DNA from: Pseudomonadota bacterium
Lineage (GTDB): Bacteria > Pseudomonadota > Gammaproteobacteria > Pseudomonadales > Oleiphilaceae
DNA: 24,289 nucleotides
Direction: 5' to 3'
Assembly: GCA_023430625.1 (NCBI GenBank)
Contig: JAEZAA010000169.1
Span: forward strand, 1-24,289
Shown: positions 1-8,853 of the stretch, piece after piece
Layout of the letters: the number at the start of each line of letters is the position of its first letter
Position numbering within the stretch: the first letter of the stretch is position 1
Translations under genes and position numbers: made by a program
Notes under the pieces: generated by a model
Told to the model about the DNA's origin: nothing
The model's input: only the letters and a program-made list of their open reading frames with translations
Database searches by the model: none

Positions 1-180
1 GGTGGGAGGTGCCCTCCGGCTCATCTTGATTTGACCCAGACGGCACCCGGGAACTGACGATGTATCATCCACCCGCTGCCCGTCGAAAATTCTCACGAAA
101 TTGTTCCCCCCAACGCTACTCAAGCGGTCAAGGAATATGCATAATACGCTCCTTTCTCTGAAGGCCCATTAGTCGTCAGG

Positions 181-219
181 GAATCCGGGGCGCCGGTCCA
201 TGCCGGTTCTTTTTTTTTT
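181..219 (+). terminator. Hairpin plus T10 tract in the speD leader
   Basis: An imperfect hairpin (arms GAATCCGG and CCGGTTC, with one bulged T) is followed almost at once by ten consecutive T (210-219). This is the shape of an intrinsic terminator on the plus strand. It ends only 23 bases before the speD start codon. It could end transcription from a gene left of the window or act as an attenuator for speD. The stem is short, so folding is uncertain, but the T run is striking for this GC-rich DNA. The rest of 1-180 shows no gene I can support; a weak -10-like CATAAT lies at 140-145. Confidence 0.45.
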
Positions 220-242
220 CGGATCAGCCTAGAGGGTCTGAG

Positions 243-1034
243 ATGCACGATAAGCTCAAACTCCACGGATTCAATAACCTCACAAAATCGCTCAGCTTCA
301 ATATCTACGATATTTGCTACGCGAAGACGGAGAAGCACCGCCAGGAGTACATCGATTACATCGATGAACTCTATAACGCTGAGCGCCTGACGCAAATTCT
401 GACCGAGGTCACTCGGATCATTGGCGCGCATGTTCTCAACATTTCCCGCCAGGATTACGACCCGCAAGGCGCCAGCGTCACCATGCTGATCGCCGAGCAC
501 GAGATCGCGCCGGATCCCGGCAAGACCACGGAATCCCCGGGCCCACTGCCGGACACGGTCCTGGCACACCTGGATAAAAGTCACGTAACCGTACACACCT
601 ATCCGGAAAGCCATCCGGACAATGGGATCAGTACGTTCCGGGCCGATATCGATGTGTCCACCTGTGGTCTGATTTCACCGCTGAAGGTGTTGAACTACCT
701 GATTCACAGTTTCGATTCCGACATCGTGACCGTGGATTATCGCGTGCGCGGCTTTACCCGTGACGTGGACGGTACCAAGCACTACATCGACCACAACATC
801 AACTCGATCCAGAACTTCCTGAGCAAGGATACCCGTGACGCCTATCAGATGATCGACGTGAACGTGTACCAGGAGAATCTGTTCCATACCAAGATGATCC
901 TGAAGGAGTTCGACCTGAACAACTATCTGTTCGGCACCGGAGAGAACGAGTTGACGGCGGAAGAAGGCGAAGACATCAAGAAGCGCCTGCGCAAGGAAAT
1001 GCTGGAGATCTTCTACTCCCGCAACATGCCCTGA
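243..1034 (+). CDS. speD: S-adenosylmethionine decarboxylase proenzyme (E. coli type)
   Basis: The product (263 aa) decarboxylates S-adenosylmethionine to give the aminopropyl donor for spermidine synthesis in the cytoplasm. The full-length protein matches the E. coli-type SpeD family, which is about 264 aa, rather than the short Bacillus/archaeal type. Family knowledge: the proenzyme cleaves itself before a serine that becomes the pyruvoyl cofactor. In E. coli this is Lys111-Ser112, and here the matching pair is Lys112-Ser113 in DKSHVTVHTYPESHP. The C-terminal half is highly typical (for example DVSTCGLISPLKVLNYLIHS and NVYQENLFHTKMILKEFDL). The start is supported by AGAGGG at 231-236, seven bases before ATG. 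No speE is next to it. In Pseudomonas, speD lies near crp and coq7, so such genes may sit left of the window. Confidence 0.97.
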   Translation: MHDKLKLHGFNNLTKSLSFNIYDICYAKTEKHRQEYIDYIDELYNAERLTQILTEVTRIIGAHVLNISRQDYDPQGASVTMLIAEHEIAPDPGKTTESPGPLPDTVLAHLDKSHVTVHTYPESHPDNGISTFRADIDVSTCGLISPLKVLNYLIHSFDSDIVTVDYRVRGFTRDVDGTKHYIDHNINSIQNFLSKDTRDAYQMIDVNVYQENLFHTKMILKEFDLNNYLFGTGENELTAEEGEDIKKRLRKEMLEIFYSRNMP

Positions 1035-1047
1035 TCCGCTGATACGA

Positions 1048-1091
1048 CCACAAAAAAGCCCCGATGGGAAACCACCGGGGCTTTTTTGTGG
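1048..1091. terminator. Bidirectional intrinsic terminator between speD and the phosphoribulokinase gene
   Basis: A perfect 16-bp inverted repeat (1048-1063 and 1076-1091) has a 12-base loop. Each arm carries six A or six T next to a GCCCCG/CGGGGC core, so the hairpin ends in a T tract on both strands. It lies between two converging genes and can serve both. Confidence 0.93.
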
Positions 1092-1127
1092 CCCGGCGAA
1101 TGCCTGGGCCGCGGCCAGCGCCAGTAG

Positions 1128-1991
1128 TCAGGCCGACCGGATACCGGCGATCTCCTGAATCCAGGGCCGCAGGATCAGATCAAAGGCCAGGGGCAGCTTG
1201 TTGCCCGGAATCACCAGGGTATCGTGGCGGGACATGAACGAGCCCCGGATCATCTGCAGCAAGGCGGGGAAATCCACCTCCCGCCGCTGACGGAAGTGGA
1301 TCACCACGAAGCTTTCATCGTCGCTGGGTACGTCGCGGGCCTTGAAGGGATTGGAGGTATCGACCGTGGGCACGCGCTGGAAGTTGATATGGGTCTGGGA
1401 GAACTGCGGCACGATGTAGCGCACATAGGCATCCATCCGCCCCAGAATGGTGTTGACCACCGCCTCTTCGGAATAGCCGCGCACGTGGGTGTCGCGATAG
1501 ATCTTCTGGATCCATTCCAGATTGACGATGGGCACCATGCCGATCAACAGATCCACGTGACGCGCGATGTTGATCTCATCGGTGACGACACCGGCATGCA
1601 GGCCCTCGTAGAACAACAGATCACTGCCCGCCGGCAGGGTTTGCCAAGGAGAAAAGGTGCCCGGCGCCAGGCCGCTGGCAATGCGCTCCACATCGTCATC
1701 ATGCACGTAGTGACGATAGCGGCCGCTGCCGGTCTGGCCATAATCCACGAACAGCGATTCCAGCTGATCCAGGTGGTTCGCCGCCAGCGAAAAATGGTTG
1801 TTTTCGCCAAACTTGCCCTGCGCCGCCAGTTCCGCCATTTCGGCGCGGGTAAAGCGGTGAAAGCTGTCGCCGGTGACCACCGCCGGGCGCAGCCCGAGGC
1901 CCGCCAGAATTTTCTGCATGGCTTGTCCTGCAGTGGTGGTCCCCGCGCCAGAGGAGCCAGTCAGGGCAATGATGGGATGACGAGCCGTCAT
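1128..1991 (-). CDS. Phosphoribulokinase-family kinase (PRK/PrkB)
   Basis: This 287-aa protein matches proteobacterial class I phosphoribulokinase (about 290 aa). That enzyme phosphorylates ribulose 5-phosphate in the Calvin cycle. The P-loop GSSGAGTT is at residues 12-19. The residues equivalent to catalytic Asp42, His45 and Arg49 of the Rhodobacter enzyme are at exactly 42, 45 and 49 (GDSFHRFTR). YEGLHAG (Glu129) and KIYRDTHVRG (Lys163, Arg166, Asp167, Arg171) are also kept. No RuBisCO or other Calvin gene is in the window. E. coli PrkB, of unknown role and encoded near crp, is equally similar in outline, so the true substrate is open. A longer frame exists from TTG at 2012, but ATG at 1991 has a GGAG site and matches the family N-terminus. 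Confidence 0.9.
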   Translation of the reverse strand: MTARHPIIALTGSSGAGTTTAGQAMQKILAGLGLRPAVVTGDSFHRFTRAEMAELAAQGKFGENNHFSLAANHLDQLESLFVDYGQTGSGRYRHYVHDDDVERIASGLAPGTFSPWQTLPAGSDLLFYEGLHAGVVTDEINIARHVDLLIGMVPIVNLEWIQKIYRDTHVRGYSEEAVVNTILGRMDAYVRYIVPQFSQTHINFQRVPTVDTSNPFKARDVPSDDESFVVIHFRQRREVDFPALLQMIRGSFMSRHDTLVIPGNKLPLAFDLILRPWIQEIAGIRSA

Positions 1992-2020
1992 GCCGGTTCT
2001 CCAGATGTGCAAAGAGCGCT

Positions 2021-2050
2021 ATCCTACTCCCCCGGTGAGGGGCGGAACAA
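2021..2050 (-). promoter_or_regulatory. Possible sigma-70 promoter for the phosphoribulokinase gene
   Basis: On the minus strand, TTGTTC (2045-2050) and TAGGAT (2021-2026) are separated by 18 bases, about 30 bases before the ATG at 1991. The -35 matches at three of six positions and the -10 at four of six, so this is a weak prediction. Confidence 0.3.
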
Positions 2051-2208
2051 TAGTCGCCGACCCTTGGGGATGAGCGCCTGCTGACAGACCTCCAAGCGTA
2101 TCCGTCACGGCACCCACACCAGTCAGCACCTATTCCACGGCCAAACCACAGACAATTGGCCCGAGCCAGATTTCAAACCGCGACCTTAGCCATTGAAGGA
2201 CCACAACC

Positions 2209-3699
2209 ATGCCGGACGTCCATGACCTGGGACTGATCATCGACTCCCACGTACCCCTGATCGTGATCCAATCCCAGGAGGAACCCCGGGCCCTGGACAC
2301 CATTACCCGGCTGGCCATCAAACGGCAGTTGCCCCTGTATGGCTGGACCATCACCGACGGTCTGCGCCGGCTTGGGTTCGGGCTGGAACTGGAGCAGGAC
2401 GACAAGCTGACCGACCCGGACAAGCTCCTTGAGCACATCAAGAAGCTGCGCACGCCTTCCATCTTCACCCTCTGCGACTTTCATCCGTATCTGGTGGATG
2501 AGCCCCGGCGGGTACGCCTGCTCAAGGATATTGCCCTGGCGAACAGCCAGAACCGTCACACCCTGATTCTGCTGAGCCACTCCCTCACCATTCCGCCGGA
2601 ACTGCGGCACTACAGCGCGCGCTTCCACCTACAACTGCCATCGAGCGAACAGATCATGGCACTGGTGCGGGAAGAAGCCTCGGCCTGGTCCCGTGGCAAT
2701 CAGGGCGCCAAGGTCAAGACCGATAACCGCACCCTGCAGCAACTGGTCAAGAATCTGGCCGGGTTGCCACTGGCGGATGTGCGGCGCCTGGTCCGGGGCG
2801 CCATTTACGATGATGGCGCCATCAATGAGGACGACATTCCCGAGGTCAACAAGGCCAAGTTCGAGCTGATGGACATGGAGGGTGTACTAAGTTTCGAATA
2901 CGACACCGCCCGCTTCAGCGACGTGGGTGGCCTGCCCAATCTCAAGGCCTGGCTCAGCGAGCGCCGCGCGGCATTCTTTGATCTGCCTGCCGGCTCCCAA
3001 CCGCGCCTGGAGCCACCCAAGGGTATCCTGCTGCTGGGCGTGCAAGGCGGCGGCAAGAGCCTGGCGGCCAAGGCCGTGGCGGGACTCTGGAAGCTACCGC
3101 TGCTGCGAATGGACATGGGAGCGCTGTACAACAAGTTCTTTGGCGAGACCGAGCGCAATATGCGCGAAGCCTTGCGCCTGGCGGACCTGATGGCCCCTTG
3201 CGTGCTTTGGATCGATGAAATCGAAAAAGGCCTGGGGCAGGACCAGACCGACCAGGGTGTGTCGAAGCGGGTGCTGGGGACGCTGCTGACCTGGATGGCG
3301 GAGCGCAAACACCCGGTCTTTATCGTGGCCACTGCAAATAACATCAAGCAACTGCCGCCGGAGTTGATGCGCAAGGGGCGTCTCGATGAGATTTTTTTCG
3401 TGGATCTGCCCGATGCCGCCACCCGTGCCGACATCTTCCGCATCCACCTGGCGAAGCGCAATTTGTCACCGGAACAGTTCCAGCTGGAGGATTTGGTCGC
3501 GGCCAGCGAAGGCTTCTCCGGCGCCGAAATCGAACAGGGCGTGGTGTCTGCCCTGTACCTGGCGGCGGCTCAGGGTCAGCCATTGACGACAGAGCATCTG
3601 CACGAAGCCTTGGGTCGAACCCAGCCCTTGTCGGTGGTGATGGCCGAAGAGATGCTCGCCCTGCGCACCTGGGCCAGCGGCCGTACCGTACTGGCCTGA
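2209..3699 (+). CDS. AAA+ ATPase of the Ycf46 type
   Basis: This 496-aa protein has an N-terminal region (about 1-225) with no recognised motif, followed by a classic AAA+ module. Walker A is GVQGGGKS (277-284), Walker B is VLWIDEIE (332-339), sensor 1 is ATANN (374-378), and MRKGRLDE (387-394) carries the arginine-finger arginines. The order and spacing match the Ycf46 family of cyanobacteria and plastids, which also occurs in proteobacteria. Its biochemical role is poorly known; in cyanobacteria it has been linked to inorganic carbon use. The C-terminal part (about 400-496) is the usual helical lid. The start ATG has AAGGA eight bases upstream. The gene stands alone and converges with the next gene over 39 bases, where no clear terminator is visible. 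Confidence 0.88.
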   Translation: MPDVHDLGLIIDSHVPLIVIQSQEEPRALDTITRLAIKRQLPLYGWTITDGLRRLGFGLELEQDDKLTDPDKLLEHIKKLRTPSIFTLCDFHPYLVDEPRRVRLLKDIALANSQNRHTLILLSHSLTIPPELRHYSARFHLQLPSSEQIMALVREEASAWSRGNQGAKVKTDNRTLQQLVKNLAGLPLADVRRLVRGAIYDDGAINEDDIPEVNKAKFELMDMEGVLSFEYDTARFSDVGGLPNLKAWLSERRAAFFDLPAGSQPRLEPPKGILLLGVQGGGKSLAAKAVAGLWKLPLLRMDMGALYNKFFGETERNMREALRLADLMAPCVLWIDEIEKGLGQDQTDQGVSKRVLGTLLTWMAERKHPVFIVATANNIKQLPPELMRKGRLDEIFFVDLPDAATRADIFRIHLAKRNLSPEQFQLEDLVAASEGFSGAEIEQGVVSALYLAAAQGQPLTTEHLHEALGRTQPLSVVMAEEMLALRTWASGRTVLA

Positions 3700-3738
3700 C
3701 CCCGTGACGCCGGATTAGCCAGGCGCACAAGCTGACGG

Positions 3739-6700
3739 CTACAGCCGGCTCAACAGGCTGGGTTTCTCGATGCAGTAGCCCTGGGCGTAATCCACGCTCA
3801 GGGAGCGCAGCATCTCCAGGGAGGCCTTGTCTTCCACCTGCGTGGCGACCAGTTCCTTGCCGAGAAAATGCACCATCTCCGTCATGGAACGGAGCATCAT
3901 CTGATCGCCCGGGTCCTGGGCCAGGTTCTTGATGAAGCTGCCGTCGATCCGGATCAGATCCACCGGCAGCATCTTCAGGAACTTATAGGACGACAGGCCG
4001 GAGCCGAAATTCGTGAGACAAAAGCGACAACCGTACTCCCGCATCTCATGCATGAAGTCGGTTACGTCCTGAATGTTGGCGACCGCAGCCGCCTCGGAGA
4101 TTTCAAAACAGAGCTTATCCAGCGGCGCTCCGGTTTGGGTGGCGCGCTCGAAAATGAATTCCTGCAGTTTCTCATCGGCCAGTGATTGCCCCGACAGGCT
4201 CATGCTGAACCCACTGTGGGATTCGAGCTTGTCCTGGGTTTGCCCCATCCAGTCCAGCATGTGCCCCACCACCCAGCGGTCCACCACCGCCATGCGGTTA
4301 TGGCGCTCGGCCAGGCGCAGGAAATCGTAGGTAGGAATCAGCTGGCCCTGGTCGTCATAGATGGCAAACATGATCTGATACTGGCTGCCGAGCTGTGTCT
4401 TGGGCTGCAGCGGAATCACCTTCTGACAGCGCAGCAAGATCCGCTCGCCCTTCAGATCGTCCCGCAGGCCCGCGATCTTGGCAACGATCCGATCCTGCTG
4501 ATCCGCCGGCTGGGCACCCGTTGCCAGATGGTAGATCCGGTTGACGCCTTCGGCCTTGGAGCGCCGGCAGGCCTGCTCCGCCACCTTGAGGGCCTGGGCG
4601 GCATCCGTGAAATCCGGCATCAGGTCCGCGACCCCGATGCTCACCGCCAGACCATAGCTGCGGTTCTGCCATTGCAGGCGATAATCCTGGACGGCCTGCA
4701 GATACCGCTGCGCCAGCGCCTCGGCCTGTCCCTGTTCGATCAGTACCGCAAATTCGTTGCCGCCCAGGCGCGACACCAGGCTGGACTCCGGCGCAAAGGT
4801 GCGTAGCAGTCCGGCGATTTCCGCCAGGATCTGATCGCCGGCCTCAGTACCGGCCGCATCGTTCAGCACCCGGAACTGGCGCAAGTCCAGATGAATCACG
4901 CTGAAGCGTTGCCCGGGCTCGGCGCCGGCCAGCATCGTCTCCAGCCCGCGTTCGAACTCCTTGCGGTTGATCAGCTTGGTGACTTCATCGTGGCTGGCCG
5001 CGTGGGAAAGCTGGTCATACACCGCCTTGACCATGGCATCGAGACTCTGATCGACGACCGAGGTCTCATGGCCAGGATCCGGCACCATGATGCCGCGCTG
5101 CAGGTAGCTGGCCAGCTTGTACTGGTCCAGATCCACCACCTTCATCCCCTGGTGGTTCACGAACACAAAGCGGGAATAGCCCTTGCCGATCCACACCAGG
5201 CGCACATACTGGGCGTCGTCCTCGTCTCGGGCAAAGCGCACCCAGTCCCCGACCCGGAATTTCTGGGCCCGTGCCAGCCAGCGCTGCAGGCTGCGGCGGC
5301 GGGCTTCACTCAACGCCCGCAGGTCGTCCTTGGGCTCCGGATCCGCCGACACATGCAGCGCCACGGTATCCACCGCATCGCCGGGGCGGGTGAGGAATTT
5401 CTTGAGATCGTCGCGAATGTTGCCGGACGGCATATGGTTGCTGGAGATCGACGCCAGCCCTTCCTGAATCAGCCGTAACAGGTCCGCCAGATCAAAGCGA
5501 TGCTCCGGATCCTCACTGACCGCCAGCAGCACATCCAGCACGCCCAGATAATTACGCCAGGCCGGGCTGTCCGGCCCCTGGCGGATATAGGTGAGCGACA
5601 GCAAGTCGCGCCAGCCGCCGTTGATGAGACCGGCAATGGCACGGGGCACCGAACGCCCCTGCACCCGGCGATTGATCTCGTCGGCCACCACCGTTTTGGA
5701 CTCGGCGACTTTTTGCGCGCCTTCGGCGGCGGCCGCAACCCGCTCCACATTGCGCCGAAACAGCAGGTTCTGCCGCTCCAGCATGTCATTCAGCTCCACC
5801 ATGGCCTCATCGAGCACGCTGGCGTCTTCGTCGATCTGCTCGCAGATGCGATTGATCAGCCTGGTGACGCGCTCGTTCTGGACAGGGCTGGGCCGGGCCC
5901 CGCTTGCGCCCAGCTCGGCGATGCGGTTGATCACGGCCAGGATGGCGGTATCCCGTTTCTCGAACAGGGCGCGGTCCTGCATGAGCATTTTCAGCACGGG
6001 CACTTCCAGGCGCTTTACCTGCACCTTGGCCAGATCACTCAAGCGCACATTTCGCACCAGGGCGCCAAAGAACTGGTCGACCACATCGACCGATTCCCGC
6101 TGCTCCTCCGGCAACTCCTTACGCGTACCCGTCGTGCGGCGCAGCTGGCTTTCCAGCTGTTTGCGCAGAGAAACATTGGGATCCAGCATCGGCTGCTGCA
6201 GACGCTGGGCCTGCAATTCAGCCACGATGCGCTGCAATTCGTCCGGCCGCCAAACGGGCGCCTGAGGGGTGCTGGCTTTGCGCTTGATCCGATCCAACTG
6301 GCCAAACAGGCTGCTGAGGGTGGCAAAGGCAGACTGGGCATGGGCCAACTGATCCCGAACCTGCTCCGAGGTAGCGGCCGCGGACGGTGGCGCCTTGTCC
6401 TGAGCAGGCTTGCCCTGCGGCGGCGCAGCCGGCTCGACCGGCGCTTCCGTCGCGCGGGACTTGGGCGACAGGTACTTGCTGAGATCCAGGTTCGGCAACA
6501 CGCCCGCCCGGATCAGCACCAGATTCAACTCCTGGTACAGGGGATCGAGCTGTTTCATGACTGCCCGCTCGAACAGCCGATAACAGATTTTCTCCACGGT
6601 GGGACTGAGCTTCAGCGCCACCAGGGCGTCACGAAAGGCATAGCCGATCAGGGGCGGACCAAGCGGGTTTTGATAGCCCACGGCGCTGACGTGGCCGAGC

Positions 6701-7470
6701 TTGTCGAGGCGTAGCTTCAACTGCAGCAGGCTGCCCCGGTACTCGGTCTCGGCCTTGGTCACCATCACCTTCAGGGTGAGCCAGTGTTCGAATTCGGTCT
6801 TTTCGATCAGCGACAACTCGGCGGCGGAAGGCGCCGTCGCCCCAGGCCGACGCTCGCCGGCGCTCAACGGCGCGTTCAGCTCCTGGAAGAAATGAGCAGT
6901 GATCCGGCTGGCCTGGGTTCTGAAGATCGCCTCGGCATCCAGATATTCGGTACACTGGGCATCGTTGGCGGCCTGATCCGCCGCCTGCACCAGAGAGGGT
7001 CCCAGCTCCAGCAGGAACTGCTCGAATAACGGCTTGAGAAACGCCTGGATGACCCCTGTGCACTGGCGCAGGATACTGCTGTTGGAATTGTTTTGTACCA
7101 GGGTGGCCTGGCGCGACTCCTCAAGCCGCGCAATACGCTCCATGGCGGCCAGCGCGGCGTCCTGCGGCGCCGTCAGCATCACCCCCATGGCACCTTCGAG
7201 CAGACGTGCGACCCGGATCGTCAGCCGGTACTCCTGCTTGTCCGTCGGATCCTGAAAACTCACCACCCCCTCGCTCCCGGCCAACGAGCCTGGATGGCGC
7301 GCCAGCGCTTGGGTCAGACTGACGCCATACTGGAGGAACAGCCCGCCAGGACAAAAATCGGAAATCACACAGGTCTGTGGCTTGAAGTCGCCCAGGCTCA
7401 AGGTGGCACGCAAATGAATTGGACGACGCGGACTGCTTCGCCGCTCCATTAGATTGCCTTGCACGGACAT
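3739..7470 (-). CDS. PilZ-DUF1631-GGDEF-EAL protein with degenerate GGDEF and EAL motifs
   Basis: This is a very large (1243 aa) protein with no signal peptide or membrane segment seen, so probably cytoplasmic. Domains in order: PilZ (about 9-103; R11xxxR15, then D38FCPGG43 where the usual serine is Cys40); a long helical DUF1631 region (about 130-800); GGDEF (about 830-970), whose signature reads GGNEF (903-907); and EAL (about 1000-1243). The EAL triplet position reads QIM (1032-1034), the metal-binding DDFG reads TNFG (1153-1156), and the later glutamate in the EGVE-like motif is Thr. FEISE and IDGSF are kept. By family rules both cyclase and phosphodiesterase activity should be lost, leaving a cyclic-di-GMP sensor or scaffold like FimX or LapD. 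The frame reaches a TTG at 7521. I chose ATG 7470; ATG 7449, just before the PilZ arginines and preceded by AAGG, is also possible. Confidence 0.9.
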   Translation of the reverse strand: MSVQGNLMERRSSPRRPIHLRATLSLGDFKPQTCVISDFCPGGLFLQYGVSLTQALARHPGSLAGSEGVVSFQDPTDKQEYRLTIRVARLLEGAMGVMLTAPQDAALAAMERIARLEESRQATLVQNNSNSSILRQCTGVIQAFLKPLFEQFLLELGPSLVQAADQAANDAQCTEYLDAEAIFRTQASRITAHFFQELNAPLSAGERRPGATAPSAAELSLIEKTEFEHWLTLKVMVTKAETEYRGSLLQLKLRLDKLGHVSAVGYQNPLGPPLIGYAFRDALVALKLSPTVEKICYRLFERAVMKQLDPLYQELNLVLIRAGVLPNLDLSKYLSPKSRATEAPVEPAAPPQGKPAQDKAPPSAAATSEQVRDQLAHAQSAFATLSSLFGQLDRIKRKASTPQAPVWRPDELQRIVAELQAQRLQQPMLDPNVSLRKQLESQLRRTTGTRKELPEEQRESVDVVDQFFGALVRNVRLSDLAKVQVKRLEVPVLKMLMQDRALFEKRDTAILAVINRIAELGASGARPSPVQNERVTRLINRICEQIDEDASVLDEAMVELNDMLERQNLLFRRNVERVAAAAEGAQKVAESKTVVADEINRRVQGRSVPRAIAGLINGGWRDLLSLTYIRQGPDSPAWRNYLGVLDVLLAVSEDPEHRFDLADLLRLIQEGLASISSNHMPSGNIRDDLKKFLTRPGDAVDTVALHVSADPEPKDDLRALSEARRRSLQRWLARAQKFRVGDWVRFARDEDDAQYVRLVWIGKGYSRFVFVNHQGMKVVDLDQYKLASYLQRGIMVPDPGHETSVVDQSLDAMVKAVYDQLSHAASHDEVTKLINRKEFERGLETMLAGAEPGQRFSVIHLDLRQFRVLNDAAGTEAGDQILAEIAGLLRTFAPESSLVSRLGGNEFAVLIEQGQAEALAQRYLQAVQDYRLQWQNRSYGLAVSIGVADLMPDFTDAAQALKVAEQACRRSKAEGVNRIYHLATGAQPADQQDRIVAKIAGLRDDLKGERILLRCQKVIPLQPKTQLGSQYQIMFAIYDDQGQLIPTYDFLRLAERHNRMAVVDRWVVGHMLDWMGQTQDKLESHSGFSMSLSGQSLADEKLQEFIFERATQTGAPLDKLCFEISEAAAVANIQDVTDFMHEMREYGCRFCLTNFGSGLSSYKFLKMLPVDLIRIDGSFIKNLAQDPGDQMMLRSMTEMVHFLGKELVATQVEDKASLEMLRSLSVDYAQGYCIEKPSLLSRL

Positions 7471-7646
7471 AGGACATCCACCACAGAGGGAGTAGACGGA
7501 CAGTGAGACGGCAACGGCCAAACGAACTTCGGTAGGCCGCCACAGTCGAAGGTGGCATCAGATGCAACGGACACAGCGGCAGATGACGCCCTGCCATTGG
7601 CTCCGGAGTGACATTATGGTTTGTATCCCGATCCGATCCATTCGTA

Positions 7647-7652
7647 ATTATA
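7647..7652 (-). promoter_or_regulatory. Consensus -10 hexamer for the PilZ-DUF1631 gene
   Basis: The minus strand reads a perfect TATAAT here, about 177 bases before the chosen start of the large minus-strand gene. A -35-like TTGCAA (7668-7673) is 15 bases away, shorter than ideal. The same AT-rich patch on the plus strand (AATTAT 7646-7651 with TTGTAT 7621-7626) could serve the divergent aminopeptidase gene, so the two promoters may overlap. Confidence 0.4.
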
Positions 7653-7714
7653 GACGCTGAACCATGCTTGCAAGTGCTAATTTCGGACCCAAGCCGCGCC
7701 TCGCCGGTGATTCT

Positions 7715-8782
7715 GTGAAGCATTCCGGGCTGCGCCTGCTGCTCCTGGGCCTGGCGTTTGGCCTTCTTGGCGGCTGCAGTTCCATCGCCTATTACTACCA
7801 GGCCGCCAGTGGGCAGTGGGAACTCTGGCGCAAGAGCGAACCCATTGCCGACATTCTCGCGCGCGAGCCGGCGGAGTCCGAGCTGGCGCGACGGCTGCGC
7901 CTGGTGCAGGCCATCCGGCTCTACGCAGAACAGGAGCTTCACCTCCCGGTGGGGAACAGCTACAGCGCCTACAGCGATCTGGAGCGCCCCTATGTGGTGT
8001 GGAACCTGTTTGCCGCGCCTGAACTTTCCCTGCAGCCCATGCAGTGGTGCTATCCCCTGCTGGGATGTCTCGCCTATCGCGGTTACTTTGACCCTCAACC
8101 CGCCCTGGACGATGCCCGCACCCTGCAAGCCGATGGCTGGGAAACCTATGTCGGCGGCACCATCGCCTACTCGACCCTGGGCTGGTTCGATGATCCGGTA
8201 CTCAATACATTCTGGCAGTTGGACGACGCCCACCTGGCCGCGCTTCTGTTTCACGAACTGGCCCACCAGGTCGCGTTCGCCACCGGCGACACCCGCTTCA
8301 ACGAAAGCTTCGCCACCGCCGTCGAACTGCATGGCATCGAAGGCTGGCTGCGGCGACATTACGGCGAAAGCCAGGCACACCGCCTCCAGCGCCAATTCAG
8401 CCAGCGCCAACAGATCATTGCTCTGGTGGGAGACTATACCGGTAAATTACGAAGCCTCTATGATTCCCCTCTGGCCGACACCGAAAAACGCGCCCAAAAG
8501 CAGCTGTTGTTTGACCAGCTGCGGCAAGACTATTGGGCAATTCGTACAGAGTGGGAGGAAGATATCGGCTTTGATGGCTGGTTTAACACGCCCTTAAACA
8601 ACGCCAAAATCCTCACCCTCACCAGCTATTTCGATCTGGTGCCGACGTTTCTCGCCAAGATCAGGAGCCTTCAGGGGGATCTGCCGGCCTTCTATCGCTG
8701 GGCGCAAGAACTGGCCGCTATGCCGCAAGGCGACCGGGACCGGTTGCTGTCCGAAATCGAACCATTGGAGCTCAGCAACTAG
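7715..8782 (+). CDS. Putative zinc aminopeptidase lipoprotein (COG4324 family)
   Basis: This predicted aminopeptidase (355 aa from the chosen start) belongs to the COG4324/DUF2265-like family. The zinc-binding HEXXH motif is HELAH (180-184), with a downstream NESFA whose Glu197 is the likely third ligand. The N-terminus is a lipoprotein signal: a short basic stretch, a leucine-rich core, and the lipobox LGGC with Cys21, so the protein is probably anchored in the cell envelope. The frame also reaches ATG 7664, but from there the cysteine would be residue 38 and the signal unusually long; GTG 7715 gives a normal 20-residue signal. Neither start has a strong ribosome binding site. Substrate is unknown, and activity is inferred from the family only. 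Confidence 0.85.
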   Translation: MKHSGLRLLLLGLAFGLLGGCSSIAYYYQAASGQWELWRKSEPIADILAREPAESELARRLRLVQAIRLYAEQELHLPVGNSYSAYSDLERPYVVWNLFAAPELSLQPMQWCYPLLGCLAYRGYFDPQPALDDARTLQADGWETYVGGTIAYSTLGWFDDPVLNTFWQLDDAHLAALLFHELAHQVAFATGDTRFNESFATAVELHGIEGWLRRHYGESQAHRLQRQFSQRQQIIALVGDYTGKLRSLYDSPLADTEKRAQKQLLFDQLRQDYWAIRTEWEEDIGFDGWFNTPLNNAKILTLTSYFDLVPTFLAKIRSLQGDLPAFYRWAQELAAMPQGDRDRLLSEIEPLELSN

Positions 8783-8853
8783 CGGCCTGGCGCGTCAGTC
8801 CGCCAATCCTGCCCCGCCCGAACCCACCTCAATTGAAGCCTGAGCGACAGAAA

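Noticed and set aside
1224..2084. Long open frame (286 codons) on the plus strand opposite the phosphoribulokinase gene
   Set aside because: It is antisense to a gene with clear catalytic motifs; its translation is rich in His, Gly and Arg, as expected for a shadow frame in GC-rich DNA.
7121..8410. 429-codon minus-strand frame spanning the start of the PilZ-DUF1631 gene and the aminopeptidase gene
   Set aside because: It is antisense to the HEXXH aminopeptidase and in a different frame from the PilZ gene; no real domain is seen.
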